Positions 1-5,212 of a stretch of 5,388 nucleotides of DNA are shown here, piece after piece. Origin of the DNA: AC-52 sp044870295 (GTDB lineage: Bacteria; Actinomycetota; UBA4738). Under the pieces are notes generated by a model. That model did not search any database, had not been told where the DNA came from, and worked only from the letters and a program-made list of their open reading frames with translations. The position numbers and the translations under genes were made by a program. The stretch spans positions 1-5,388 of the forward strand of contig JBIOYQ010000113.1 of NCBI GenBank assembly GCA_044870295.1. The letters are read 5' to 3'. The stretch's first letter is position 1; every line of letters begins with the position of its first letter.

Positions 1-1
1 G

Positions 2-511
2 TTCGAGGTGTACCGGCCGGAAGGCCGCGCCTACATCTGGTCGCACAAGGAGCTGGCGGCCAGGGCTCGCGCCACGGTTAGTGTGTGTGGACGGCAGCGG
101 GAAGTGATCGGGACCGCCTTCGTCGACGTGAACGCCGGTTATCACTTCCGCCGGACGCGGTGGCGGTGGGCGGCGGGCGCCATCACCGACGAACGCGGCG
201 AGCACGTGGCCTGGAACGCCATCACCGGACTGTTCGACACGCCCGAGCACAGCGAACGCACGGTCTGGATCGGGGGCCGAGGGACTGAGATCAAGCCGGT
301 GGCGTTCTCCGATGACGACAACGTCGTGACGTTCGAGGATGGGAGCCGGCTCACGTTCAGCCCGGGGGCGACCCTGCGCAAGCGCGTGGGGCTGTTCCTC
401 ATCAAGTCGAAGTACGAGCACGCCTTCGGCGTGTATTCGGGGACCCTTCCGGGGGGGATCGAGGTGAGGAACGCCGTGGGGGTTCGGGAGCGTCAGGACG
501 CGCTCTGGTAG
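2..511 (+). CDS. DUF2804 family protein, C-terminal part (5' end outside window)
   Basis: The frame is open from the first bases of the window to a TAG at 509-511 and gives 169 residues with no initiation region, so the gene starts upstream. The GTG at position 8 is unlikely to be the true start because the frame continues before it. From memory, the sequence resembles the C-terminal half of DUF2804 proteins, which are usually well over 300 residues. Key features are the aromatic/basic block GYHFRRTRWRWAAG (residues 46-59), a WN at 71-72, the FEDGSRLTF stretch (111-119), and the end with YSGTLPGGIEV followed by DALW. The function of this family is not established. There is no membrane segment or signal peptide in the visible part. 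The final block reads GVRERQDALW, whereas I remember an E-D/H-H-rich version in relatives. The gene converges with the downstream minus-strand gene, 15 bp apart, with no obvious hairpin terminator between them. Confidence 0.75.
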   Translation, partial: FEVYRPEGRAYIWSHKELAARARATVSVCGRQREVIGTAFVDVNAGYHFRRTRWRWAAGAITDERGEHVAWNAITGLFDTPEHSERTVWIGGRGTEIKPVAFSDDDNVVTFEDGSRLTFSPGATLRKRVGLFLIKSKYEHAFGVYSGTLPGGIEVRNAVGVRERQDALW

Positions 512-526
512 CCGCGAGGGCCGGAT

Positions 527-1498
527 CTAGCCGCCCGTAGCGCTCGGCTCGGGGCTCGGCGTGGGCTCCTCCTCCGAAGAGCCGGAGTCGCCCTCGCTGC
601 CGCTGCCGGTGCCACTGTTGCCACTGTCCTCGGAGCCACCGCCCTGGTCGCCACTCCCGTCGTGGCCGCTCTCCCCCTGGCCGTTGCCGGAACCTTCGTG
701 CTCCTGCCCGTGCGACTCGTTGCCTTCGTCGCCCTCGTGGTCGGAGCCGTGGTTCGACCCGTCGGACTCCTTCTCCTTGTCCTTGTCGTGACCCTTGCCA
801 TGCCCGTGCCCGTGCTCGTTGGCCTCGCCCGAGTCGTCAACGCCGCAGAACTCCTCGACGGACTGCCCCGCGTCGTCGGCCGCTTCCTGCACGTTCTGGA
901 ACGCCACGGAGTCGAGCTTGCCGCCGTTCGTCCCGCCGTTGCCGTTGAAGTACGCGTTGCACAGCCCGTCGTGAGCAGGCCCGTTCGCGTCGGGACCGAC
1001 GGCCCCGCTGTCGTCGCCGTCTTCCGAGGCTTCCTGGTCGGTGACGTCGCCGGAGCCGGCGTGCCGGGGCACCGACAGGCCAATCTTGGACAGGACGACC
1101 GACATCGCGTTCTGCGCGGGGGCCGGCAGGCGTCCCGCGTAGGCCACGCCCACGAGGAAGGCCATGCCGACCGCCACGATCGCCGTGGCCAGGCGAACCC
1201 GGAAGCCGCCCAGCCGCGTGGGCAGGGGCTCCGGAGCGGGGAGTCTGAGCCACCGGGCGGGGTGGCGCTTGGAGTCGGTGAGGTAGGACACCATCGATTC
1301 GATCGTCCGTCGATCCACGGCGCCGCGCTTGGAGTCGGGCTCGTCGGCGCTGGCTCGCACGGAGTCGAGAGCGCTAGCCATCGGACCGAGCGCAGGCGGG
1401 AGGTCCTCGCTCGAGAGGGCTCCGGAGAGGATGCGGTCGGCTAGGTTCAGGTCGAGGGGAGGGGCCTGAGGTCGACGCTGCCTGCGCTTTCGGTCCAT
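527..1498 (-). CDS. Single-pass membrane protein, probable anti-sigma factor with His/acidic-rich outer tail
   Basis: The product has 323 residues. The ATG at 1498 was chosen because it lies 8 bp after the TAA of the upstream sigma gene and starts a basic MDRKRRQRR sequence; no clear Shine-Dalgarno is visible, so translation is probably coupled. Residues 1-100 are predicted cytoplasmic, with a helical stretch (17-50) like the N-terminal region of actinobacterial anti-sigma-like proteins. Residues about 102-122 form one transmembrane helix preceded by Arg/Lys, indicating N-in and C-out. LPAPAQNAMSVVLSKIGLSVP (124-144) directly follows the membrane, a pattern I associate with ECF-linked membrane proteins. 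Residues 178-219 carry Cys180 and Cys218 around an AFQNVQEAA helix, possibly disulfide-bonded. Residues 221-311 are low-complexity His/Gly/Asp/Glu/Ser, with nine His between 229 and 279, and the end is Pro/Ser-rich. The role as anti-sigma factor is inferred from the operon and topology. A function in metal or envelope-stress sensing is speculation. Confidence 0.72.
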   Translation of the reverse strand: MDRKRRQRRPQAPPLDLNLADRILSGALSSEDLPPALGPMASALDSVRASADEPDSKRGAVDRRTIESMVSYLTDSKRHPARWLRLPAPEPLPTRLGGFRVRLATAIVAVGMAFLVGVAYAGRLPAPAQNAMSVVLSKIGLSVPRHAGSGDVTDQEASEDGDDSGAVGPDANGPAHDGLCNAYFNGNGGTNGGKLDSVAFQNVQEAADDAGQSVEEFCGVDDSGEANEHGHGHGKGHDKDKEKESDGSNHGSDHEGDEGNESHGQEHEGSGNGQGESGHDGSGDQGGGSEDSGNSGTGSGSEGDSGSSEEEPTPSPEPSATGG

Positions 1499-1506
1499 GG
1501 CGTCGG

Positions 1507-2082
1507 TTACATCGCGCGGAGGTGCTCGGGCGTTACACCCTCCCGAGCCAGCTCGGCGGCCAGTCTGGCCAGGGCCCGGTGCTGCAGGACGCGGACGGTG
1601 CCGGCGCGCTTCCCGATCAGGCGTCCCACCTGGTCCGCCGTGAACCCTCCCAGGACTCGTAGCAGGACGACGTCGGCCTGTTCCCGCGGGAGCCTGGCGA
1701 CCAGGGCCAGGGCCTCGCGCTCGGAGAACCCGTTCATGACCTCGGCCTCGACGTTGCCGGTGGGGAGATGCGGCTCGAGCAGGTCGGTCGGGAGCGGCTC
1801 GGTCCGGCGCCTGCGTGACTTTCGCACGTGGTCGACCAGGCGTCGGTGGGCGATGGAGAAGACGAACCGACGGAACTCGTGCTCGTCGCCGGAGAATCGC
1901 CGGAGGCCTCGAGCGACGTCGATCCAGGTCTCGGAGGCCAGGTCCTCCGCCTCGCCGGGCGTCTGGACCGTCAGGTATCGGATGACCGGCCCGGACAGGT
2001 CCCGATACAGCGCGGCGACGGCCCACTCGGCGCCATCCCGAGCGGCGCCGAGCGTTCGATCGAAATCCTGCCCGAGAGCCAT
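1507..2082 (-). CDS. ECF (sigma-70 family, group 4) RNA polymerase sigma factor
   Basis: This sigma subunit would direct RNA polymerase to a small set of stress or signal-responsive promoters. The product has 191 residues, the usual size of a minimal ECF sigma factor. Sigma region 2 spans about residues 21-92, including the AEDLASETWIDVARGL core (45-60) and the RRFVFSIAHRRLVDHVRK helix (71-88) typical of regions 2.3-2.4. Sigma region 4 spans about 122-175, with LPREQADVVLLRVLGGFTADQ (131-151) and a helix-turn-helix around IGKRAGTVRVLQHRALARL (156-174). No extra C-terminal domain is present. The start is taken as the ATG at 2082; an in-frame TTG at 2133 would add 17 residues unlike the family. 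No strong Shine-Dalgarno precedes either. The stop is followed after 8 bp by the membrane protein gene, consistent with a sigma/anti-sigma operon. The ECF subgroup cannot be fixed from reading alone. Confidence 0.9.
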   Translation of the reverse strand: MALGQDFDRTLGAARDGAEWAVAALYRDLSGPVIRYLTVQTPGEAEDLASETWIDVARGLRRFSGDEHEFRRFVFSIAHRRLVDHVRKSRRRRTEPLPTDLLEPHLPTGNVEAEVMNGFSEREALALVARLPREQADVVLLRVLGGFTADQVGRLIGKRAGTVRVLQHRALARLAAELAREGVTPEHLRAM

Positions 2083-2156
2083 AGCCGTTGTGACTGATAT
2101 CGGACAGAGCCCGAATGGGCTGGAGATGGCCAAGCCCTCGCCGGTAAGGTGACTGC
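2083..2156. promoter_or_regulatory. Divergent intergenic region between sigma operon and cupin gene
   Basis: These 74 bp must contain the start signals of both the leftward sigma operon and the rightward cupin gene, unless either promoter lies inside the neighbouring gene. I see a GATATC palindrome at 2096-2101 and a small inverted repeat, AGCCC-GAAT-GGGCT, at 2108-2121. A purine-rich AAGGTGA (2146-2152) four bases before the cupin GTG is a plausible ribosome binding site and supports that start. I find no convincing housekeeping -35/-10 pair in either direction, which fits use of an alternative sigma factor, but that is only inference. Confidence 0.4.
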
Positions 2157-2540
2157 GTGACCGACGAGCACGTCCGGAGGATCGGCCCGGGCGAACGGGT
2201 GCCCGGACAACCCACCGCCGGGATGACCCGGGAGGAAGCGCTGGCCAAGGAGGGTCTGTGGGCAGGCGTGGCCACCACCGACCCCGGCATGGTCTCGGAC
2301 TGGCACCACCATGGCGACCACGACAGCGTGATCTACGTCCTGACCGGTGCCCTGCGGATGGAATCGGGGCCGGGCGGCACGGAGGTCGTCGACACCGGCC
2401 CTGGCGACTTCATCCACGTGCCGCCGCAGGCCGTTCACCGCGAGAGCAACCCGTCGAACCAGGAAGCCCGCATCGTCGTTGTCCGCTCTGGCTCCGGCCC
2501 GGTCGTAGTGAACGTCGACGGACCGGAACCCGCCGGCTGA
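2157..2540 (+). CDS. Small cupin-domain protein
   Basis: The product is 127 residues with a single conserved beta-barrel of the cupin_2 type, probably soluble and cytoplasmic. Cupin motif 1 is recognisable from Gly44 through His50 and His52 to Gly64, and motif 2 from Gly83 (GDFIHVPPQAVHRESN) with Pro89, His94 and Asn98. His50, His52 and His94 are the likely metal ligands. The position normally held by the motif 1 Glu is occupied by Asp56 or Ser57, and an extra His sits at 51 and 55. The C-terminal block GSGPVVVNVDGP (112-123) is one I remember from a family of small uncharacterised cupins. Substrate and reaction are unknown; such proteins may be enzymes or small-molecule binders. The GTG start is supported by the AAGGTGA just upstream and by lying divergent to the sigma operon. 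The stop lies 3 bp before the putative ECF42 promoter of the next gene. Confidence 0.85.
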   Translation: MTDEHVRRIGPGERVPGQPTAGMTREEALAKEGLWAGVATTDPGMVSDWHHHGDHDSVIYVLTGALRMESGPGGTEVVDTGPGDFIHVPPQAVHRESNPSNQEARIVVVRSGSGPVVVNVDGPEPAG

Positions 2541-2543
2541 AGC

Positions 2544-2570
2544 TGTCGATTCCCGTTGTCGTCGTTCGTC
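2544..2570 (+). promoter_or_regulatory. Putative ECF42-dependent promoter
   Basis: TGTCGA at 2544-2549 is separated by 17 bp from CGTC at 2567-2570. From memory of work on Streptomyces venezuelae, ECF42 sigma factors recognise TGTCGA at -35 and CG(A/T)C at -10 upstream of DGPF genes. Both elements match exactly here and the spacing is normal for an ECF promoter. The predicted transcript would start near 2575-2578, giving a leader of about 40 bases before the DGPF start at 2618. By eye I found no other TGTCGA on the + strand of the window. The match implies that the ECF42 factor encoded downstream activates its own operon. Confidence 0.65.
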
Positions 2571-2606
2571 GCTATGGTGGATGCGGCGGAAGGCGCCGCC
2601 CGAGGG

Positions 2607-2612
2607 AAGGAG
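2607..2612 (+). promoter_or_regulatory. Ribosome binding site of the DGPF gene
   Basis: AAGGAG lies five bases before the ATG at 2618. It is the best Shine-Dalgarno in the window and fixes the start of the DGPF protein, whose MRYLLLIYG beginning is typical of the family. Confidence 0.75.
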
Positions 2613-2617
2613 TGGGG

Positions 2618-2968
2618 ATGAGGTACCTCCTGTTGATCTACGGCGACGAGTCGGGGTGGCAGCAGTTCACGCCCGAGCAGCAGGCCCAGGAGATGCAGGC
2701 CTACGAGGACTACGGGAAGTGGCTCACCGAGAAGGGCTGGATGCGCGGCGGCGACGCCCTGCAGGCCTCCCAGTCGGCCACGTCGGTTCGTGTTCGAGAT
2801 GGCAAGACCGTCACCACGGACGGGCCGTTTGCCGAGACCAAAGAGCAGCTCGGCGGCTACTACATGGTCGACTGCGAGAACCTGGACCAGGCCATCGAGG
2901 CCGCCTCCCGGATCCCGGCGGCCCGGGGCGGCACCATCGAGGTCCGGCCGATCCAGGAATTCGAGTAG
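2618..2968 (+). CDS. DGPF/YCII-related domain protein
   Basis: The product is 116 residues, the normal full length for this family. It has the family's opening strand MRYLLLIYGDE (1-11), a helical middle (18-40), a GGDAL turn (44-48), and the hallmark DGPFAETKEQLGGYYMVDC (68-86) that gives the DGPF name. The helix DQAIEAASRIPAA (90-102) and the final strand with EVRPI (108-112) follow. YCII-type proteins adopt a ferredoxin-like fold and often dimerise; the biochemical role of the DGPF branch is not established. DGPF genes are regularly found beside ECF42 sigma genes and are reported to be their main regulatory target, and here the sigma gene begins 16 bp downstream. The strong ribosome binding site and the putative ECF42 promoter upstream both support this start and a two-gene operon. 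There is no signal peptide, so it acts in the cytoplasm. Confidence 0.9.
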   Translation: MRYLLLIYGDESGWQQFTPEQQAQEMQAYEDYGKWLTEKGWMRGGDALQASQSATSVRVRDGKTVTTDGPFAETKEQLGGYYMVDCENLDQAIEAASRIPAARGGTIEVRPIQEFE

Positions 2969-2976
2969 GCCGAACC

Positions 2977-2982
2977 GGAGGG
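2977..2982 (+). promoter_or_regulatory. Ribosome binding site of the ECF42 gene
   Basis: GGAGGG lies immediately upstream of the GTG at 2985, with only two bases between. It decides the start, because the frame stays open further upstream inside the DGPF gene, where the reading is only a shadow. The short spacing may lower initiation efficiency. Confidence 0.6.
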
Positions 2983-2984
2983 AC

Positions 2985-4253
2985 GTGAGCTCGCCCGTCC
3001 GGTCTCCGGCGGAGGTCACCCGCGAAGTCGTCGAGCGCGTCTTTCGCGAGGAGACCGGACGGGTGCTCGCCACGCTGATCAGGATCCTCGGCGACTTCGA
3101 CCTGGCCGAGGAGTCGATGCAGGACGCGCTACTGGTCGCCCTGACCCGGTGGCCGCGCGATGGCCTGCCCCAGAACCCGGGCGCGTGGATCACCCGAGCC
3201 GCACGAAACAAGGCCATCGACCGGATTCGCCGCGAACAGAACCTTCGGGCGAAGACGCAGACCCTGGCCGAGCTGACGTCGCTAGAGGCGGCCGGTGAGG
3301 AGAGCGACCCCGTGAGCAGCATCACCGACGACCGCCTGCGGCTGGTGTTCACGTGCTGCCATCCAGCGTTGGCCATGGAGTCTCGGGTCGCTCTGACGCT
3401 GCGGACGCTGGGCGGGCTGTCCACGCGAGAGATCGCCCGGGCGTTCCTCTCCTCGGAGCCAACCATCGCCCAGCGCCTGGTTCGGGCGAAGCGCAAGATC
3501 CGCGACGCTGGCATTCCGTACCGCGTCCCCCCCGATCACCTGCTGCCCGAGCGTCTCGACGGCGTGCTCGCCGTCCTCTATCTGATCTTCAACGAGGGCT
3601 ACGCCGCCACGGAAGGCGATGCGCTGGTCCGCCGCGACTTGTGCGAGGAGGCGCTGCGCCTCGGTCGCGTGCTGTCCCGCTTGATGCCCGACGAACCGGA
3701 GGTCCTCGGTCTGCTCGCGCTGATGCTGTTGCATCACTCCCGGCGGGAGGCCCGGGTCGGCCCCTCCGACGAGTTCGTCCTGCTGGAGGATCAGGACCGC
3801 ACCAGGTGGGATCGGCCCATGATCGAAGAAGGCCACGACCTGCTGAGACGGGCCATGCGTATGAGCGCCCCCGGGCCGTACCAGGTCCAGGCAGCCATCG
3901 CGCATGTCCACGCCTCCGCCCTTCGACCGGAGGGAACTGACTGGAGACAGATCTCGCGGCTCTACGAGGCCCTCATGGAGATGGCGCCATCGCCGGTGGT
4001 CGCGCTGAATCATGCCGCCGCCGTGGCCATGGCGGAGGGACCGGCCGCGGGCCTGCTCCTGATGGATGAGATCGCCGAGTCGGGCGAGCTGGACGACTAC
4101 CAGTGGCTGCATTCCAGCCGCGCCGACCTGCTGCGGCGGCTGGACCGGCGTGACGAAGCCGCAGCCTCCTACCGCCGTGCCCTGGCGCTGGCGACCAACC
4201 CGGTTGACCGCCGATTCCTAGAGGGGCGGATCGAGGAACTAGGCAAGCTCTAG
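2985..4253 (+). CDS. ECF42-type RNA polymerase sigma factor with C-terminal TPR-like extension
   Basis: The product is 422 residues, about twice a minimal ECF factor and the size expected for ECF42. Sigma region 2 covers about residues 14-85 (VLATLIRILGDFDLAEESMQ at 27-46, and AWITRAARNKAIDRIRREQN at 67-86). Sigma region 4 covers about 117-176, starting with the family signature LVFTCCHPALA (120-130), with the helix-turn-helix around LSTREIARAFLSSEPTIAQR (145-164). The extension begins with HLLPERLDGVLAVLYLIFNE (185-204) and GYAATEG (205-211). It continues as alpha-helical pairs to the end, including LYEALMEMAPSPVVALNHAA (327-346) and the TPR-like helices from about 375 to 421. In studied ECF42 proteins the extension is needed for activity and replaces a separate anti-sigma factor. 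The gene follows the DGPF gene by 16 bp. No residues appear missing. Family assignment is firm; the inducing signal is unknown. Confidence 0.93.
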   Translation: MSSPVRSPAEVTREVVERVFREETGRVLATLIRILGDFDLAEESMQDALLVALTRWPRDGLPQNPGAWITRAARNKAIDRIRREQNLRAKTQTLAELTSLEAAGEESDPVSSITDDRLRLVFTCCHPALAMESRVALTLRTLGGLSTREIARAFLSSEPTIAQRLVRAKRKIRDAGIPYRVPPDHLLPERLDGVLAVLYLIFNEGYAATEGDALVRRDLCEEALRLGRVLSRLMPDEPEVLGLLALMLLHHSRREARVGPSDEFVLLEDQDRTRWDRPMIEEGHDLLRRAMRMSAPGPYQVQAAIAHVHASALRPEGTDWRQISRLYEALMEMAPSPVVALNHAAAVAMAEGPAAGLLLMDEIAESGELDDYQWLHSSRADLLRRLDRRDEAAASYRRALALATNPVDRRFLEGRIEELGKL

Positions 4254-4283
4254 CCGGGCGAACGCCCCGCCGATGGATCAAGC

Positions 4284-4973
4284 GTGTCGTCGACCTGGGA
4301 ATTCCTGAGTCGTACCCGAAGAATCAACCCCAGGGTCAAGCGCCTTTTGCGACGCTTCATCGTCGGGTGCTTCCTGCTCCTGAGCGTCGGTTTCATTGCG
4401 TTGGAGTTCCAGGCGGTGCGAGCCGTCCGCGCAGCTCGGCAAGCCACCTTCCCTCCGATCAGCCCACCGGCGAGCATGATCGCTTGTCGGACCGGCCCGA
4501 CCGTCGAGTGCGCGATCGAGGCGTCGAGGAAGGCGGGTCTCCCGGTGGCGTGGTTGGAGGCTCCTCCCGGATACCGATTCCAGTGGTTGGCGGCCATGGG
4601 ATTCCCCGACCGGCCTGCTGGCCGCCGTCTGGCGTTCGAGAACCTGGTCTCCGATCGCCTAGTGCTCCAACTCGACACCCAACCTCAGCCGAACCTGAAG
4701 ATCGATGAGGACCTGGTCGGCGAGTACACGGTCAGCCAGTACATGGTCGGCGACGTCCGGGTTCAAGTCAGAGTCGGGAAGCCCCCGGCCGCCGTTCTGA
4801 CCTTGTCCTGGATGCATGCCGGGACCAGCTACTCACTGTTCGTTGCGCCCCTCCACCTCCTCGAACAGTCGCCGCTGGATCCGCAGGAGTTCCTTCCCCT
4901 GGTTAGCCAGGTCCGGTACACGGGCCATCGCGCGCGGGGCGGTGGTCCAGACCCGGCGGAAGGGCCGCGCTAG
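4284..4973 (+). CDS. Single-pass membrane protein with extracytoplasmic domain, unknown function
   Basis: The product is 229 residues. The GTG at 4284 is the only reasonable start; the ribosome binding site is poor (GGATC about 7 bases upstream), which suggests coupling to the ECF42 gene 30 bp before. Residues 1-24 are strongly basic and one transmembrane helix spans about 25-42 (FIVGCFLLLSVGFIALEF), so the remainder is outside. The outer part has Cys68 and Cys76 close together, possibly disulfide-bonded, and a helix AIEASRKAGLPVAWLEAPPG (77-96). A beta-rich half follows, with VGDVRVQVRVG (155-165), LTLSWMHAGTSYSLFVAP (172-189) and a final helix LDPQEFLPLVSQV (198-210). This order resembles the outer sensing domains of DUF4367-like anti-sigma partners (aliphatic strands, aromatic G-T-S-Y strand, closing helix), but I cannot claim homology. 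No sigma-binding domain precedes the membrane helix; the cytoplasmic stub is too short. It ends 21 bp from a converging remnant. Confidence 0.7.
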   Translation: MSSTWEFLSRTRRINPRVKRLLRRFIVGCFLLLSVGFIALEFQAVRAVRAARQATFPPISPPASMIACRTGPTVECAIEASRKAGLPVAWLEAPPGYRFQWLAAMGFPDRPAGRRLAFENLVSDRLVLQLDTQPQPNLKIDEDLVGEYTVSQYMVGDVRVQVRVGKPPAAVLTLSWMHAGTSYSLFVAPLHLLEQSPLDPQEFLPLVSQVRYTGHRARGGGPDPAEGPR

Positions 4974-4994
4974 ATCCGGAGCCTGGTCCTGGCC

Positions 4995-5206
4995 TCAACC
5001 GTGCGCGATCGGAAACGTGATCTCGGCTCGATTCTTTGACGAGATCGCTTCGATCAAGACCGTCGTCGCGCCCCCCGTGTCGGCCATGGGAACGCGAAGG
5101 CTGAACGTGTAGGAGTCGTTCGCATCGACGCTGAAGGGCGAGGAAGTAGACCCGGTTCATCCGCCACCTCGAATCGAAGCGCGAGATCGATCCCCGGTAG
5201 ACTCGC
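4995..5206 (-). pseudogene. C-terminal remnant of an unknown protein with a likely frameshift
   Basis: On the minus strand, 5156 to 4995 reads 53 codons ending in TGA, including PFSVDANDSYTFSLRVP and ending AEITFPIAHG. Third positions are about 80 percent G/C, and alternating beta-strand patterns make it look like real protein. There is no start codon at its front; a TGA at 5157-5159 precedes it. In the neighbouring minus frame, 5206 to about 5153 reads ASLPGIDLALRFEVADEPG, which would join smoothly. Adding one base to the C run at 5151-5153 (a G run on this strand) makes the two pieces one frame. The product would be a beta-rich C-terminal domain. Further upstream the frame runs antisense to the hydrolase gene, so the 5' part of the original gene is probably lost. 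Function is not recognised. It could also be a sequencing error in a homopolymer, or, less likely, chance. Confidence 0.4.
5198..5203 (+). promoter_or_regulatory. Possible -10 element for the hydrolase gene
   Basis: TAGACT fits the TANNNT pattern of actinobacterial -10 elements and lies 9 bases before the GTG at 5213 (3 before GTG 5207). There is no Shine-Dalgarno before either GTG, so a leaderless or nearly leaderless transcript is plausible. No clear -35 hexamer is seen, and the call is weak. Confidence 0.25.
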
Positions 5207-5212
5207 GTGCTC

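Noticed and set aside
512..526. A terminator between the converging DUF2804 and anti-sigma genes
   Set aside because: The 15 bp gap has no inverted repeat and no T-run; any terminator would have to lie inside the genes.
662..1444. A 260-codon open frame on the + strand, rich in Val/Leu/Ala and looking like a membrane protein
   Set aside because: It is antisense to the putative anti-sigma gene. Its hydrophobic repeats are the complement of the Gly/Asp/His/Ser codons, and it has no ribosome binding site or family resemblance.
1499..2290. The upstream extension of the anti-sigma frame, which stays open to 2290 and would give a 587-residue protein
   Set aside because: The extra part overlaps the sigma gene and cupin and is Arg/Pro-rich noise typical of a GC-rich shadow frame. 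The ATG at 1498 fits the operon.
2790..2984. N-terminal extension of the ECF42 frame back to an ATG at 2790
   Set aside because: It overlaps the DGPF gene, is Arg/Pro/Ser-rich, and would put 65 foreign residues before the normal ECF start. GTG 2985 has a GGAGGG just before it.
2435..3514. A 359-codon open frame on the minus strand
   Set aside because: It is antisense to the cupin, DGPF and ECF42 genes, all of which have clear family motifs on the + strand; its own sequence is low-complexity Arg/Ser.
3282..4112. A 276-codon open frame on the minus strand, with a fairly protein-like sequence
   Set aside because: It is fully antisense to the ECF42 gene, whose motifs run without a break through this stretch. 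It is the codon-aligned shadow expected in high-GC coding DNA.
4974..4994. A hairpin terminator between the membrane protein gene and the converging remnant
   Set aside because: GAGCCTGG and CTGGCCTC look symmetric but do not pair as an inverted repeat, and no T-run follows.
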